Below, piece after piece: positions 26,865 to 34,193 of a stretch of 64,000 nt of DNA (the stretch's first letter is position 1; the number at the start of each line of letters is the position of its first letter). The stretch spans positions 62,001 through 126,000 of the forward strand of contig JAQWRV010000028.1 in assembly GCA_029243545.1 (NCBI GenBank). Reading direction: 5' to 3'. The stretch comes from Rhodospirillaceae bacterium. GTDB lineage: Bacteria; Pseudomonadota; Alphaproteobacteria; Rhodospirillales; Rhodospirillaceae. Made by a program: the position numbers and the translations under genes. The notes below the pieces were generated by a model. That model ran no database searches. It was not told the origin of the DNA and saw only the letters and a program-made list of their open reading frames with translations.

Positions 26865-27161
26865 ATGGGGCAAATTTTGCCTACTGAAATCGGCTGTCGC
26901 CCAGCCGCCACACCGGGACACTCCTTTGAGCGCTCAACCCCCAATGACCACGACTCGGCTGCGAAAAGCCCGCCCAAGACCATTGCCGTAGCCTTGGAAG
27001 AGCAAATTGGCGCGCCGCCTTCTGTAGTGACCTCCGGACGCGCATTCGTCGCGGAAAAGATTCTTAATCTCGCCTTTGCCAATGACGCCAAAGTGCGTGA
27101 ATCAGACCCTTGCCGTTATGTAGTGGATAGCCTCACACTTTCTCGGCCCCCACTGCCTTGA
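26865..27161 (+). pseudogene. FhlB-like (FlhB C-terminal-domain homologue) fragment
   Basis: Residues 38-81 (KTIAVALEEQIGAPPSVVTS, then GRAFVAEKILNLAFANDAKV) match the first half of the small FlhB-C-terminal-like proteins (FhlB): AVAL...APxVVAxGRGxxAExI. The second half (LAxxLxxLExDxEIP...VAEVLAxVY) is absent: after VRESDP the frame reads unrelated CRYVVDSLTL and stops. A start at ATG 26865 is arbitrary; the frame is open to 26664. It lies divergent from fliE, as expected for a flagellar accessory gene. Probably a 3'-truncated relic; alternatively a coincidence, hence moderate confidence. Confidence 0.55.
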
Positions 27162-27221
27162 CTTGAGGCGCCGCCGCGCCGCCCAATAGCCTTTGACATC
27201 AATTTCTATTGGGGACCAGGA

Positions 27222-27992
27222 ATGGTGAACGCACCACAAGACCTCTTCTCTCTCAAAGGCCGCGTGGCCATCGTCACGGGCGCCTCCCGCGGGATTGGCG
27301 CCAGCATTGGCGATACCTTTGCCGCGGCCGGCGCCCAGGTAATCGGTGTGGGCCGGTCCGATAAGCCTGATTCAGAGCCAGCAGACGGTGTCTCTTATAT
27401 AACGTGCGACATCACTGATACGGACGCTTTCGCTACCGTATGCGGCCAAACCCTCAAGGACCATAGGCGGCTAGATATCCTGGTCAACAACGCCGGAATC
27501 TTCATACCCATCAAGGAACCTGAAGACCGCCTGGACGCCTTCGACGGTATGATTGAGGCCAATCTGCGTGCCGCCTACGCCTGCGGTCTTGCCGCGTCCG
27601 ATAAGATGGTTGAGGCCGGCAACGGCGGCTCCATCGTCAATATCACCTCCATCGGTGGGGTCCGCGGGTTCTCAGGCATGCCTGGCTATGCCGCGTCCAA
27701 GGGCGGGTTGGAACATCTCACCCGATCCATGGCCATGGACCTAGGTCCACACAATATCCGGGTTAATAACATCGCCCCCGGCTACATTATCACCGATATG
27801 AACAAGCACACCCTGACCTCTGACACGGTAGGCCGGGAGCGGCGGTTGAAGCGCCTCATTATAAAACGCCATGGGCATACCTGGGAGGTGGCGGCGGCAG
27901 CGGTATTCCTCGCTTCAGATGGTGGGGCTTACCTCACCGGAGATACGCTGCACGTGGACGGCGGCTGGTTCATGCAGGGCATGGATGGGTGA
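27222..27992 (+). CDS. SDR family oxidoreductase
   Basis: A classical short-chain dehydrogenase, 256 aa. Cofactor motif TGASRGIGASIG, NNAG at the fourth strand, the catalytic Ser in IVNITSIGGV, the YAASKGG motif (Tyr-x-x-x-Lys) and the C-terminal DGGWFMQGMDG. GRSDK after the second strand, with a basic residue, favours NADPH. It seems to have been inserted into or left within the flagellar region and is well preserved. The last codons overlap the start of an antitoxin-like fragment. Confidence 0.93.
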   Translation: MVNAPQDLFSLKGRVAIVTGASRGIGASIGDTFAAAGAQVIGVGRSDKPDSEPADGVSYITCDITDTDAFATVCGQTLKDHRRLDILVNNAGIFIPIKEPEDRLDAFDGMIEANLRAAYACGLAASDKMVEAGNGGSIVNITSIGGVRGFSGMPGYAASKGGLEHLTRSMAMDLGPHNIRVNNIAPGYIITDMNKHTLTSDTVGRERRLKRLIIKRHGHTWEVAAAAVFLASDGGAYLTGDTLHVDGGWFMQGMDG

Positions 27993-28182
27993 GCCACCAC
28001 ACCCCGGCAGTTTGCTTAAAGAAGAGGTCATCCTGGCGCTGGGAACAACTGCGACCCAGGCTGCTACGGACCTCGGTGTCAACCGCATGCCTCTGCACTG
28101 CGTGCTAAGTGAAAGACGTGCCGTCAGTCCGGAAATGGCAATCCGTCTAGGAGCTTGGAGCGGGAAATTACTGACCAGATGA
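27985..28182 (+). pseudogene. HigA-like antitoxin fragment (XRE family), C-terminally truncated
   Basis: 65 codons in a frame overlapping the SDR stop (ATG at 27985 lies inside the SDR's last codons). Reads PPHPGSLLKEEVILALGTTA, then RAVSPEMAIRL, the HigA helix-turn-helix pattern (HPGExLxEEx...LGVxRxTLxxVLxxRxxxSPEMAIRL). The usual C-terminal W-rich helix is replaced by a stop. No HigB/RelE toxin is next to it. Likely a relic. Confidence 0.6.
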
Positions 28183-28213
28183 AAGGCGTACCGGAGAGAG
28201 CAACGAAAGAAAT

Positions 28214-28399
28214 ATGAACAAAAGTAGCCGCATAAAAACGCACCCAGGCGAAGTGCTCAAAGAAGAGTTTATGGCACCGCTCAACTTGAGCGCCAACGCA
28301 CTCGCCAAAGCTATTAATGCGCCACATCACCATCAGACTGGTCTTCGGCATCACCGCCGTTCAACGCAGCGTCTTCGAACTCGTCAATCCGGGCGCTAG
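28214..28399 (+). pseudogene. Second HigA-like antitoxin 5' fragment
   Basis: Opens with a good start (AGAGAGCAACGAAAGAAATATG) and reads MNKSSRIKTHPGEVLKEEFM, then LNLSANALAKAINAP, the first helices of a HigA-type antitoxin. From about 28320 the sequence changes to HHHQTGLRHHRRS, which is the complement of the motE-like frame on the other strand. The gene is therefore cut at a junction. Distinct in sequence from the fragment just upstream. Confidence 0.6.
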
Positions 28400-28625
28400 T
28401 TTCTTCCTGGGCGATGGCGGAAGATTGACCGACGTCGACGGATGCCATAATGGTTCGCATATCTTGAGCGACGATCGTTACCCTAAACCCAAGAGCACAC
28501 ACAGCAACTACGATCATCAACGGCAAAACACGGACGATGGGTCCACGCCGTCGTGAAACGGCCTTTTTAGGCCGTTTTCTGGCCGTTCTGGGTCGCGGTC
28601 TAGGGTGGCGGCGGGGCTTGGTCAT
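28314..28625 (-). pseudogene. motE: motE-like 5' fragment (flagellar stator chaperone)
   Basis: 103 codons: a very basic start (MTKPRRHPRPRPRTARKRPK), one membrane helix (VRVLPLMIVVAVCALGFRVT), then a short acidic stretch that ends at an out-of-context stop. MotE proteins continue with a long coiled coil and an MgtE-N-like domain (total over 200 aa), which are missing. It follows the DUF6468 gene on the same strand by 42 bases, the normal order of the fliL-fliM-DUF6468-motE cluster. The 3' part was lost at the junction with the HigA-like fragment near 28316-28325. Confidence 0.68.
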
Positions 28626-28667
28626 GCTCGGATTACATCAACTCAGAAAAATCAGGTGAAACTGGAT

Positions 28668-29291
28668 TTATCGTGCGGACTGCAGGGCTTTGAGAAGTTC
28701 TCGCTCAGCTTCTGAGCGCTCATCCTCATCGACATAGGTTTCTGGAGCAGGACGCGCACCACCAGAGGATGGGCCTGCTTCTCTTTGTCCGGTGACGTTC
28801 GCTTCAGCGCGGGCAGCACCGATGACGGCCCGTAAATCAATTTCTTCGTCTCCATCCGAGGCCAAAGCGGCTCCGGCCAGAGTACGTGCGGCAACAGATG
28901 GATCGGGCGCCACCGCAGACCGAACCGGCAGTGGCGCGGCAGCAGGCTGAACATTTCCCGTTCGGCCGGTGCGAACCGCACCTTCAAGGCGATCTGCCAT
29001 CTCTTCCGACCGCTCAATCATAAAAGCCAGGTCATCACGCAAGGAATGTGCCTTTTCGACGCGATCTTGTAGAGCGGAATTGGCTTCGTGCGTGGCTTTC
29101 TTAAGTTTGGGTATACCCGCTTCGGCCCGCATGGTGGCTTCGTTTAAGCTGCTCACCACCTTGGCCAACTCACCACGGGATTTTCGAAGGGTAGAGAGAC
29201 GCCGATTGAGAATGACCGCGTATATAATGGTGGGGACAAGAAGCAAGATGATCGCCAGATCCAGAAATGTACTTAGGGGCATATTCATCAT
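28668..29291 (-). CDS. DUF6468 flagellar-cluster membrane protein
   Basis: 207 aa: an N-terminal membrane anchor (LDLAIILLLVPTIIYAVILN) followed by the family core RRLSTLRKSRGELAKVVSSL, RAEAGIPKLKK and LRDDLAFMIERSEEMADRLEG, which is largely coiled coil, then a disordered Pro/Ala-rich tail and an acidic C-terminus (SEAERELLKAL). In Alphaproteobacteria this family sits between fliM and motE. Here fliM and fliL are absent upstream (to the right lies the flgH relic on the opposite strand). Looks full length. Its role is unknown. Confidence 0.8.
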   Translation of the reverse strand: MMNMPLSTFLDLAIILLLVPTIIYAVILNRRLSTLRKSRGELAKVVSSLNEATMRAEAGIPKLKKATHEANSALQDRVEKAHSLRDDLAFMIERSEEMADRLEGAVRTGRTGNVQPAAAPLPVRSAVAPDPSVAARTLAGAALASDGDEEIDLRAVIGAARAEANVTGQREAGPSSGGARPAPETYVDEDERSEAERELLKALQSAR

Positions 29292-29457
29292 CCGTCCGCC
29301 TCACCTTAAATATCCACCGCACGAGCTATGAAACTTTTTAATTACAGCCTCTTAGCTGCGCGTATAGATAGTTTTCCCGTCACCATCTAACGCTAAGCGA
29401 AAGGCCATAATAAAGCGTTAAGCTGCTACCCGCCAAAAAAGCGAGTGCGACGCTTTA

Positions 29458-29952
29458 TTGCGCCCAGGTGCGCGCGCCTTTTTCAAAGATCAACGCGCAG
29501 CTATGGTTGGCGATGTGTTGGCGGTAGCTGTGGCTATTCAAAACAGAGCAACCCTAACAGCGGACACACGACGCACACGGGACTCTGTCACAGAGACGCT
29601 CATAGTCAACGACCTGTTTAACGCACAAAACCGCATTCTGCTTGGCCAGAACCACATGCCGGGATTGGATGTGGAAAGGGGTAGTGACTACCGGGTGTCC
29701 GGTAATATCATCCGGGGTGAAACCATCAACATTAGCCTCGCCGCCGTCGTCCTGCAGATCCTGCCCAACGGCGACCTGGCCATAGCCGGGCGCCAGGAAG
29801 TGCACGTCAATAGCAAACTCCGTGGACTCACGGTCGCCGGTGTGATCCGGCCAGAAGGTGTCCGCTCAAGCAATACAATTAATTGGGGCAAGATTGCCGG
29901 TGGAATTTATTCCCCACTGGGTTTATTGCCTCTGATATCGCTTCACCGGTAA
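29458..29952 (+). pseudogene. flgH: flgH relic (flagellar L-ring protein), lacks both ends
   Basis: Core text RPGARAFFKDQRAAMVGDVL, then NIIRGETINISLAAVVLQIL, PNGDLAIAGRQEVHVNSKLR and GLTVAGVIRPEGVRSSNTIN is unmistakably FlgH. The lipoprotein signal peptide is missing: upstream the frame closes within about 20 codons with no start codon or ribosome site, and the conserved Trp before RPG is replaced by Leu. The C-terminus ends NWGKIAGGIYSPLGLLPLIS instead of ...TISYxKIAEARIxYGGRG. It could not be exported or assembled, so it is a pseudogene. Confidence 0.85.
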
Positions 29953-29974
29953 ATTCTTCGTACTGTCCACTCTA

Positions 29975-31174
29975 ATGTGGCACCCATTTCCGGAAGGTAT
30001 GATTGTGAGACTCGTTGAGAATATGAACCGGCTTGGCACCGAGACCGCGTTTGAAGTTTTGGCCCGGGCCGAAGAGCTCGGTCGCCAAGGTAAAGACATC
30101 ATTAATCTCGGCATCGGCCAGCCTGACTTCGCCACTCCCGCGCACATCGTCGAGGCGGCTATCAAAGCGCTACGCGATGGCCATCACGGCTACACCCCGG
30201 CGCAAGGGGTATTGCCGCTACGTGAGGCGGTCGCCGCCGATTTGCACAAGCGGCACGGGACAGAGGTCAGCCCGGATAACATCGCAATTATGCCAGGCGG
30301 CAAGCCGACGATGTTCTTTGCGATACTGATGTTCGGCGAACCGGGCGTCGAGATTATGTATCCTGACCCAGGCTTTCCCATCTATCGCTCAATGATCGAG
30401 TTCACCGGTGCAACACCAGTACCCACACCCCTGCGCATGGAAAATGACTTTGCCTTTTCCGCTGACGAAGTGCTGGCAAATGTGAATGAGAAGACCCGGC
30501 TGATCATCGTTAACTCGCCGGGGAACCCAACCGGAGGCGTTACCCCTAAATCCGAGATCGACAGGCTGATAGCGGGCCTGGCGGACTGGCCAGACGTCGC
30601 AATAATGTCAGACGAAATATACAGCAACATGCTCTACGACGGGCGCAGCCACACCAGCTTTCTCAACTACCCAGACATTCGCGACCGACTGATTTTGCTC
30701 GACGGCTGGTCGAAAACCTACGCCATGACTGGCTGGCGCCTGGGCTTCTCGGTCTGGCCCGACAGCTTGATCGAGAAAATCGTGCGACTGGCGGTGAACA
30801 ATCACTCCTGCGTAAATGCGCCGACGCAGTTCGCGGGCATCGCTGCCCTCACCGGGCCCCAGGACGCTGCGGCCCAAATGATGACGGCCTTTGATGAGCG
30901 CCGTCGGATCATCGTGCCCCTGCTCAATACACTGCCGGGCTTCAATTGCCTGGAACCAGCAGGTGCGTTCTATGCCTTCCCGAATATCGAAGGCACCGGC
31001 CGCTCAGGCAAAAAGTTGCAGAGCGAAATGCTGGAGAAAGTCGGGGTCGCGACGGTGCCGGGCAGCAGCTTCGGGATTCATGCGGACGGATTTGTGAGGT
31101 TTTCCTATGCCAGCTCAGTTGAGAACATTAACAGTGCCGTGCAGCGGATCGGCGGTATGCTAGCCGCAGGTTAA
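29975..31174 (+). CDS. Class I/II pyridoxal-phosphate aminotransferase
   Basis: A fold-type I aminotransferase, ~390 aa. The PLP lysine lies in LLDGWSKTYAMTGWRLGF; other landmarks are NLGIGQPDFATP, YTPAQGVLPLREAVA, NSPGNPTGGV and the carboxylate-binding Arg near FVRFSYASS. It belongs to the aspartate/aromatic or alanine-type group; the substrate is not certain. Starts at 29975, 29999 and 30023 are all possible; none has a strong ribosome site. It is well preserved between flagellar relics. Confidence 0.92.
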   Translation: MWHPFPEGMIVRLVENMNRLGTETAFEVLARAEELGRQGKDIINLGIGQPDFATPAHIVEAAIKALRDGHHGYTPAQGVLPLREAVAADLHKRHGTEVSPDNIAIMPGGKPTMFFAILMFGEPGVEIMYPDPGFPIYRSMIEFTGATPVPTPLRMENDFAFSADEVLANVNEKTRLIIVNSPGNPTGGVTPKSEIDRLIAGLADWPDVAIMSDEIYSNMLYDGRSHTSFLNYPDIRDRLILLDGWSKTYAMTGWRLGFSVWPDSLIEKIVRLAVNNHSCVNAPTQFAGIAALTGPQDAAAQMMTAFDERRRIIVPLLNTLPGFNCLEPAGAFYAFPNIEGTGRSGKKLQSEMLEKVGVATVPGSSFGIHADGFVRFSYASSVENINSAVQRIGGMLAAG

Positions 31175-31434
31175 GACAGACCCGGTTGCCAATGAATTCA
31201 ACGCAGTAAGAATTAGAAGGCCCTTTTTCGCCGGAACAACCCCATGAAGAACAAAGACCCTTCAGATGACAAAGTCTCGCCGGAACAGCGCGGCCATACG
31301 GCTCGATATGGGAGACGGTGCAGTATTAGAAATCAGTGAGGGCGACACCACGCCCGCCATAAAGCCGTCGACCGGGAAGGCGCCACAATGGTCCCGGTGT
31401 TCAGGCTCTATGGAATTACCTTTATAAAGACCGT
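31175..31434. other. Gap after the aminotransferase
   Basis: Holds several short plus-strand frames (for example a 31-codon frame starting at ATG 31243) that do not join and match no family seen. Probably decayed coding DNA between the aminotransferase and dksA. Confidence 0.35.
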
Positions 31435-31635
31435 ATGAAACAGGCAGGCGCCGGCTGCCTTCAAGAGGTCGAGCTCACCGGCGGCCGACTATGGTACGGT
31501 TGGGATCCGGCTGGACATCTGTTTGGCTTTCAGGAGCGCAAACCACCCGACCCGAACCCGGACAAATGTATGACTCGGCTAGAGGAAGACCTCATAGCGA
31601 GAAAGCTCTGGGAAACTAAAAAAGCAGCAGCTTAA
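31435..31635 (+). CDS. Small hypothetical protein or 3' relic
   Basis: 66 codons (MKQAGAGCLQEVELTGGRLW ... ARKLWETKKAAA). Upstream in the same frame the reading stays open and sensible (NGPGVQALWNYLYKDR), so the ATG may be internal and this the end of a longer decayed gene. Amino-acid use looks protein-like. No ribosome site and no recognised family. It converges on dksA. Confidence 0.35.
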   Translation: MKQAGAGCLQEVELTGGRLWYGWDPAGHLFGFQERKPPDPNPDKCMTRLEEDLIARKLWETKKAAA

Positions 31636-31647
31636 TCTGAGCCCGGC

Positions 31648-32067
31648 TCAGTCAGAACGGTGTGTCCGCTCCATGCGCTCGTGGCGTTCTTGGGCTTCAA
31701 GGCTGAGGGTGGCGATAGGACGGGCTTCGAGCCGTTTGAGGCTAATGGGCTCATCGGTTTCCTCGCAATACCCGTAGGTGCCATCTTCAAGCCGCAGCAA
31801 GGCGGAATCAATCTTGGATATCAGTTTGCGAGCCCGGTCGCGGGTGCGCAGCTCCAAGGAGCGTTCCATTTCAGCAGACGCGCGATCAGCGAGGTCGGGC
31901 TCTTGCAAGCCACCCCCGTCAGCAAGGTTTTCCAAGGTGTCTTCTGTTTCCTTGAGCAGCTCACCGCGCCAGCCGAGCAACTTCCGGCGGAAGTACTCCT
32001 GTTGGCGGGAATTCATAAAAGGCTCTTTTTTGGTTGGACGATAGTCCGGCGGCAAAGGGACGGTCAT
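31648..32067 (-). CDS. dksA: DksA/TraR-type RNA polymerase-binding factor
   Basis: 139 aa with the alphaproteobacterial DksA start (PLPPDYRPTKKEPFMNSRQQ), the coiled coil containing the acidic tip region (ADRASAEMERSLELRTRDR), and the globular end GYCEETDEPISLKRLEARPIAT. Only one cysteine remains of the classical four of the zinc finger, as in other redox-insensitive DksA variants. It modulates rRNA and stress promoters with ppGpp. In many Alphaproteobacteria dksA lies near flgH/flgI/fliX, so its place here agrees with the flagellar synteny. Confidence 0.92.
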   Translation of the reverse strand: MTVPLPPDYRPTKKEPFMNSRQQEYFRRKLLGWRGELLKETEDTLENLADGGGLQEPDLADRASAEMERSLELRTRDRARKLISKIDSALLRLEDGTYGYCEETDEPISLKRLEARPIATLSLEAQERHERMERTHRSD

Positions 32068-32540
32068 AGGCTCCTAACCAAGGTTATTTGCGCCAATCGC
32101 GCGGGACTATAAGGATAGGGCTTTGCTGCTGCAATAGGGAAAGGGGCCAAATTGCAGGCTTGTTATAAGCGGCGGGGACACAACCAGGATTAATTGTAAG
32201 GTACTGCTACAATTGAGTAAATTATCTAGCGGTGGGCCAGTTTAGCCAATTCAACCTCTAACCGAAGCTCGATTTCGTCCAACAACTACGAAATAAGCGG
32301 GTCAGCGCCCCATCCGCTCGGCACGCCAACCTGCCAGCCAATTACCAGTGGTCCGAAAAGAGAACGAGACATCAAACTTAACTTCATTGACCTTTAGAAG
32401 GCCTTCTTAAGAGCTTATTGACCAAAGTCGGTTCGCTCATATGCGGGCGGTTGCCCCGACAATGCATGACAGGGGGAAGCTGGAACGATAAAGTTGTCGT
32501 GCTGAACCGACGACAATGCAAGTCCGGGAAGGGAGTTTCC
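32068..32540. other. Gap between dksA and a frameshifted small gene
   Basis: About 470 bases with no convincing gene. It includes the dksA promoter area and a 7-base inverted repeat AATTGTA-N9-TACAATT at 32192-32214. Minus-strand frames near 32300-32400 read KVNEVKFDVSFSFRTTGNWL before a stop, possibly the tail of a lost gene; too short to name. Confidence 0.35.
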
Positions 32541-32829
32541 ATGTCCGGTTTTAAGGTGAGCCAAGTCAAATGCCTGCTTAGCAAGGTCTCAGAAGACATG
32601 GCAAACTTGGCGGTGTCCAACTCTGGCCATGCCGAAGTACTTATGGGCGCCATTCATGACCTCGCAGCCAACCTTTTGCGACCCAGGCTGTTGTAGCCTG
32701 CATGCTCAAAAACAACCCTGTGTATGTGGAAGAGGCCAAAACTTGGATTCGCGAACAGGCGGAATCCGCGGGCCAAAAGGCACCAAAAGCGGAGTCCATG
32801 GTCGACTATATCGTATATGGCGGGTCCTA
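32541..32829 (+). pseudogene. Small unknown gene split by a frameshift
   Basis: ATG at 32541 has a GGAAGGGAG ribosome site. The first frame reads MSGFKVSQVKCLLSKVSEDM ... MGAIHDLAAN and stops at 32696. From about 32672 a second frame continues in protein-like fashion (FATQAVVACMLKNNPVYVEE, then AKTWIREQAESAGQK, ending MVDYIVYGGS, stop at 32829). Joined, they would give a ~95-aa protein of unknown family. A one-base difference is the simplest explanation; a sequencing error cannot be excluded. Confidence 0.45.
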
Positions 32830-32915
32830 ACGCTCAACGCACGACGAATTGTTCATAATAAAAGGCTGCTGCGTTATGCGCCCCGGTCCTTTCTGCCATA
32901 CCAACAGCGGCAATC

Positions 32916-34193
32916 ATGACTTTCACTCTTTATAGACTTTTGACCGATATAGCGGCCTGGCCGCTCCGCGCTGTATTGCGCTGGAGATCATGGCGCGGCA
33001 AAGAAGATCCTGCACGGCTTGCAGAGCGGCGCGGTCTATCCCCCTTACCTCGGCCTGAGGGCCGGCTTATTTGGTGTCATGCCGCCAGTTTGGGTGAGTC
33101 CGTTGCCCTCCTGCCGCTGATAGACCGGCTCTGTTCGAGCCCAAGAACTCACGTGCTGCTCACATCCGGAACAACCACCAGCGCACAAATTATGGCGCAG
33201 CGGCTACCTGACGGCGCGACGCATCAATTCGCCCCTTGGGACCGGCGGGCCTGGGTATCGAGGTTTCTCGAACATTGGCAACCGGACCTTGCGATTCGCA
33301 TGGAATCGGAATTATGGCCCAACACCCAATTGCTAATGCACGAACGCCATATTCCGGTCGCAGTCATAAACGCACGGCTATCGGCAGGGTCCGCTCGCGG
33401 CTGGTCACGTTTTGGCGCCATGGCGAAAACTGTTTTCGGCAGCATTGATCTCGTCGTCGCCCAATCCGCAACCTTTGCTGCTGCTTTTGAGCATCTCGGA
33501 GCCAGGCATGTGAAGGTCGCCCCTAATTTGAAGTTATCTGCGAATGCGCTACCGGTTGACCGTGAGGCGCTAACCGCACTTCAGGGCTCGATTGGCGCCC
33601 GGCCGGTGTGGTTGGCCGCGAGCACCCATGATGGTGAAGAACAAATTGCCATGGATGTACATCGTTCTGTGTCAAAAGACGTTCCAGAACTCCTTACAAT
33701 CATCGTTCCGCGCCATCCCGACCGGGGGGGCGATATTCGGCAGCTTGCCGCTGGCTCAGGTTTGCCGGTGTCGCTCAGGAGCACGAACGACAGCATTGAC
33801 GCAGAAACTGATATTTATGTGGCCGACACACTTGGCGAACTTGGCCTCTTTTATACCGTTTCACGAGTCGTCTTTATGGGAAAGAGCCTAACCGCCACGG
33901 GTGGACAAAACCCTGTAGAGGCAGCGCACTTTGAATGTGCCATACTATTCGGCATTCATATGGAAAATTTTGAAGATATTGCGGAAACCATGCTCGCCGC
34001 CGGTATGGCCGAACAAGTCGACAGTCAGGAAACACTGGAAGACGCTGTACGGTCTCTTCTTATAACCGATTTGCGCAGCGACGTAATGTGTGCATCTGCA
34101 AGCTCCATGATAAAAAACGTCCCTGACGGTCTCGACCAAACTTATGGCGCCCTACTAACGTTGATGGATGGGTCCGACGGCAATGGACGCTGA
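32916..34193 (+). CDS. waaA: 3-deoxy-D-manno-octulosonic acid (Kdo) transferase
   Basis: GT30-family transferase (425 aa) that adds Kdo to lipid A precursors at the cytoplasmic face of the inner membrane. It starts with an N-terminal hydrophobic segment, then RLIWCHAASLGESVALLPLI (family glycine/serine loop with the catalytic Glu in GESVA), PLIDRL, LTSGTTTSAQIM, the RMESELWPN motif and WLAASTHDGEEQIAMDVHRS (CMP-Kdo binding), ending with the GQNPVEAA loop. It overlaps the next gene by 26 bases on the same strand. Its presence shows a lipopolysaccharide-bearing outer membrane. Confidence 0.95.
   Translation: MTFTLYRLLTDIAAWPLRAVLRWRSWRGKEDPARLAERRGLSPLPRPEGRLIWCHAASLGESVALLPLIDRLCSSPRTHVLLTSGTTTSAQIMAQRLPDGATHQFAPWDRRAWVSRFLEHWQPDLAIRMESELWPNTQLLMHERHIPVAVINARLSAGSARGWSRFGAMAKTVFGSIDLVVAQSATFAAAFEHLGARHVKVAPNLKLSANALPVDREALTALQGSIGARPVWLAASTHDGEEQIAMDVHRSVSKDVPELLTIIVPRHPDRGGDIRQLAAGSGLPVSLRSTNDSIDAETDIYVADTLGELGLFYTVSRVVFMGKSLTATGGQNPVEAAHFECAILFGIHMENFEDIAETMLAAGMAEQVDSQETLEDAVRSLLITDLRSDVMCASASSMIKNVPDGLDQTYGALLTLMDGSDGNGR

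Noticed and set aside
26700-26865. Possible flgB/flgC remnants upstream of fliE
   Set aside because: All three minus-strand frames were read and no FlgB or FlgC signature was found.
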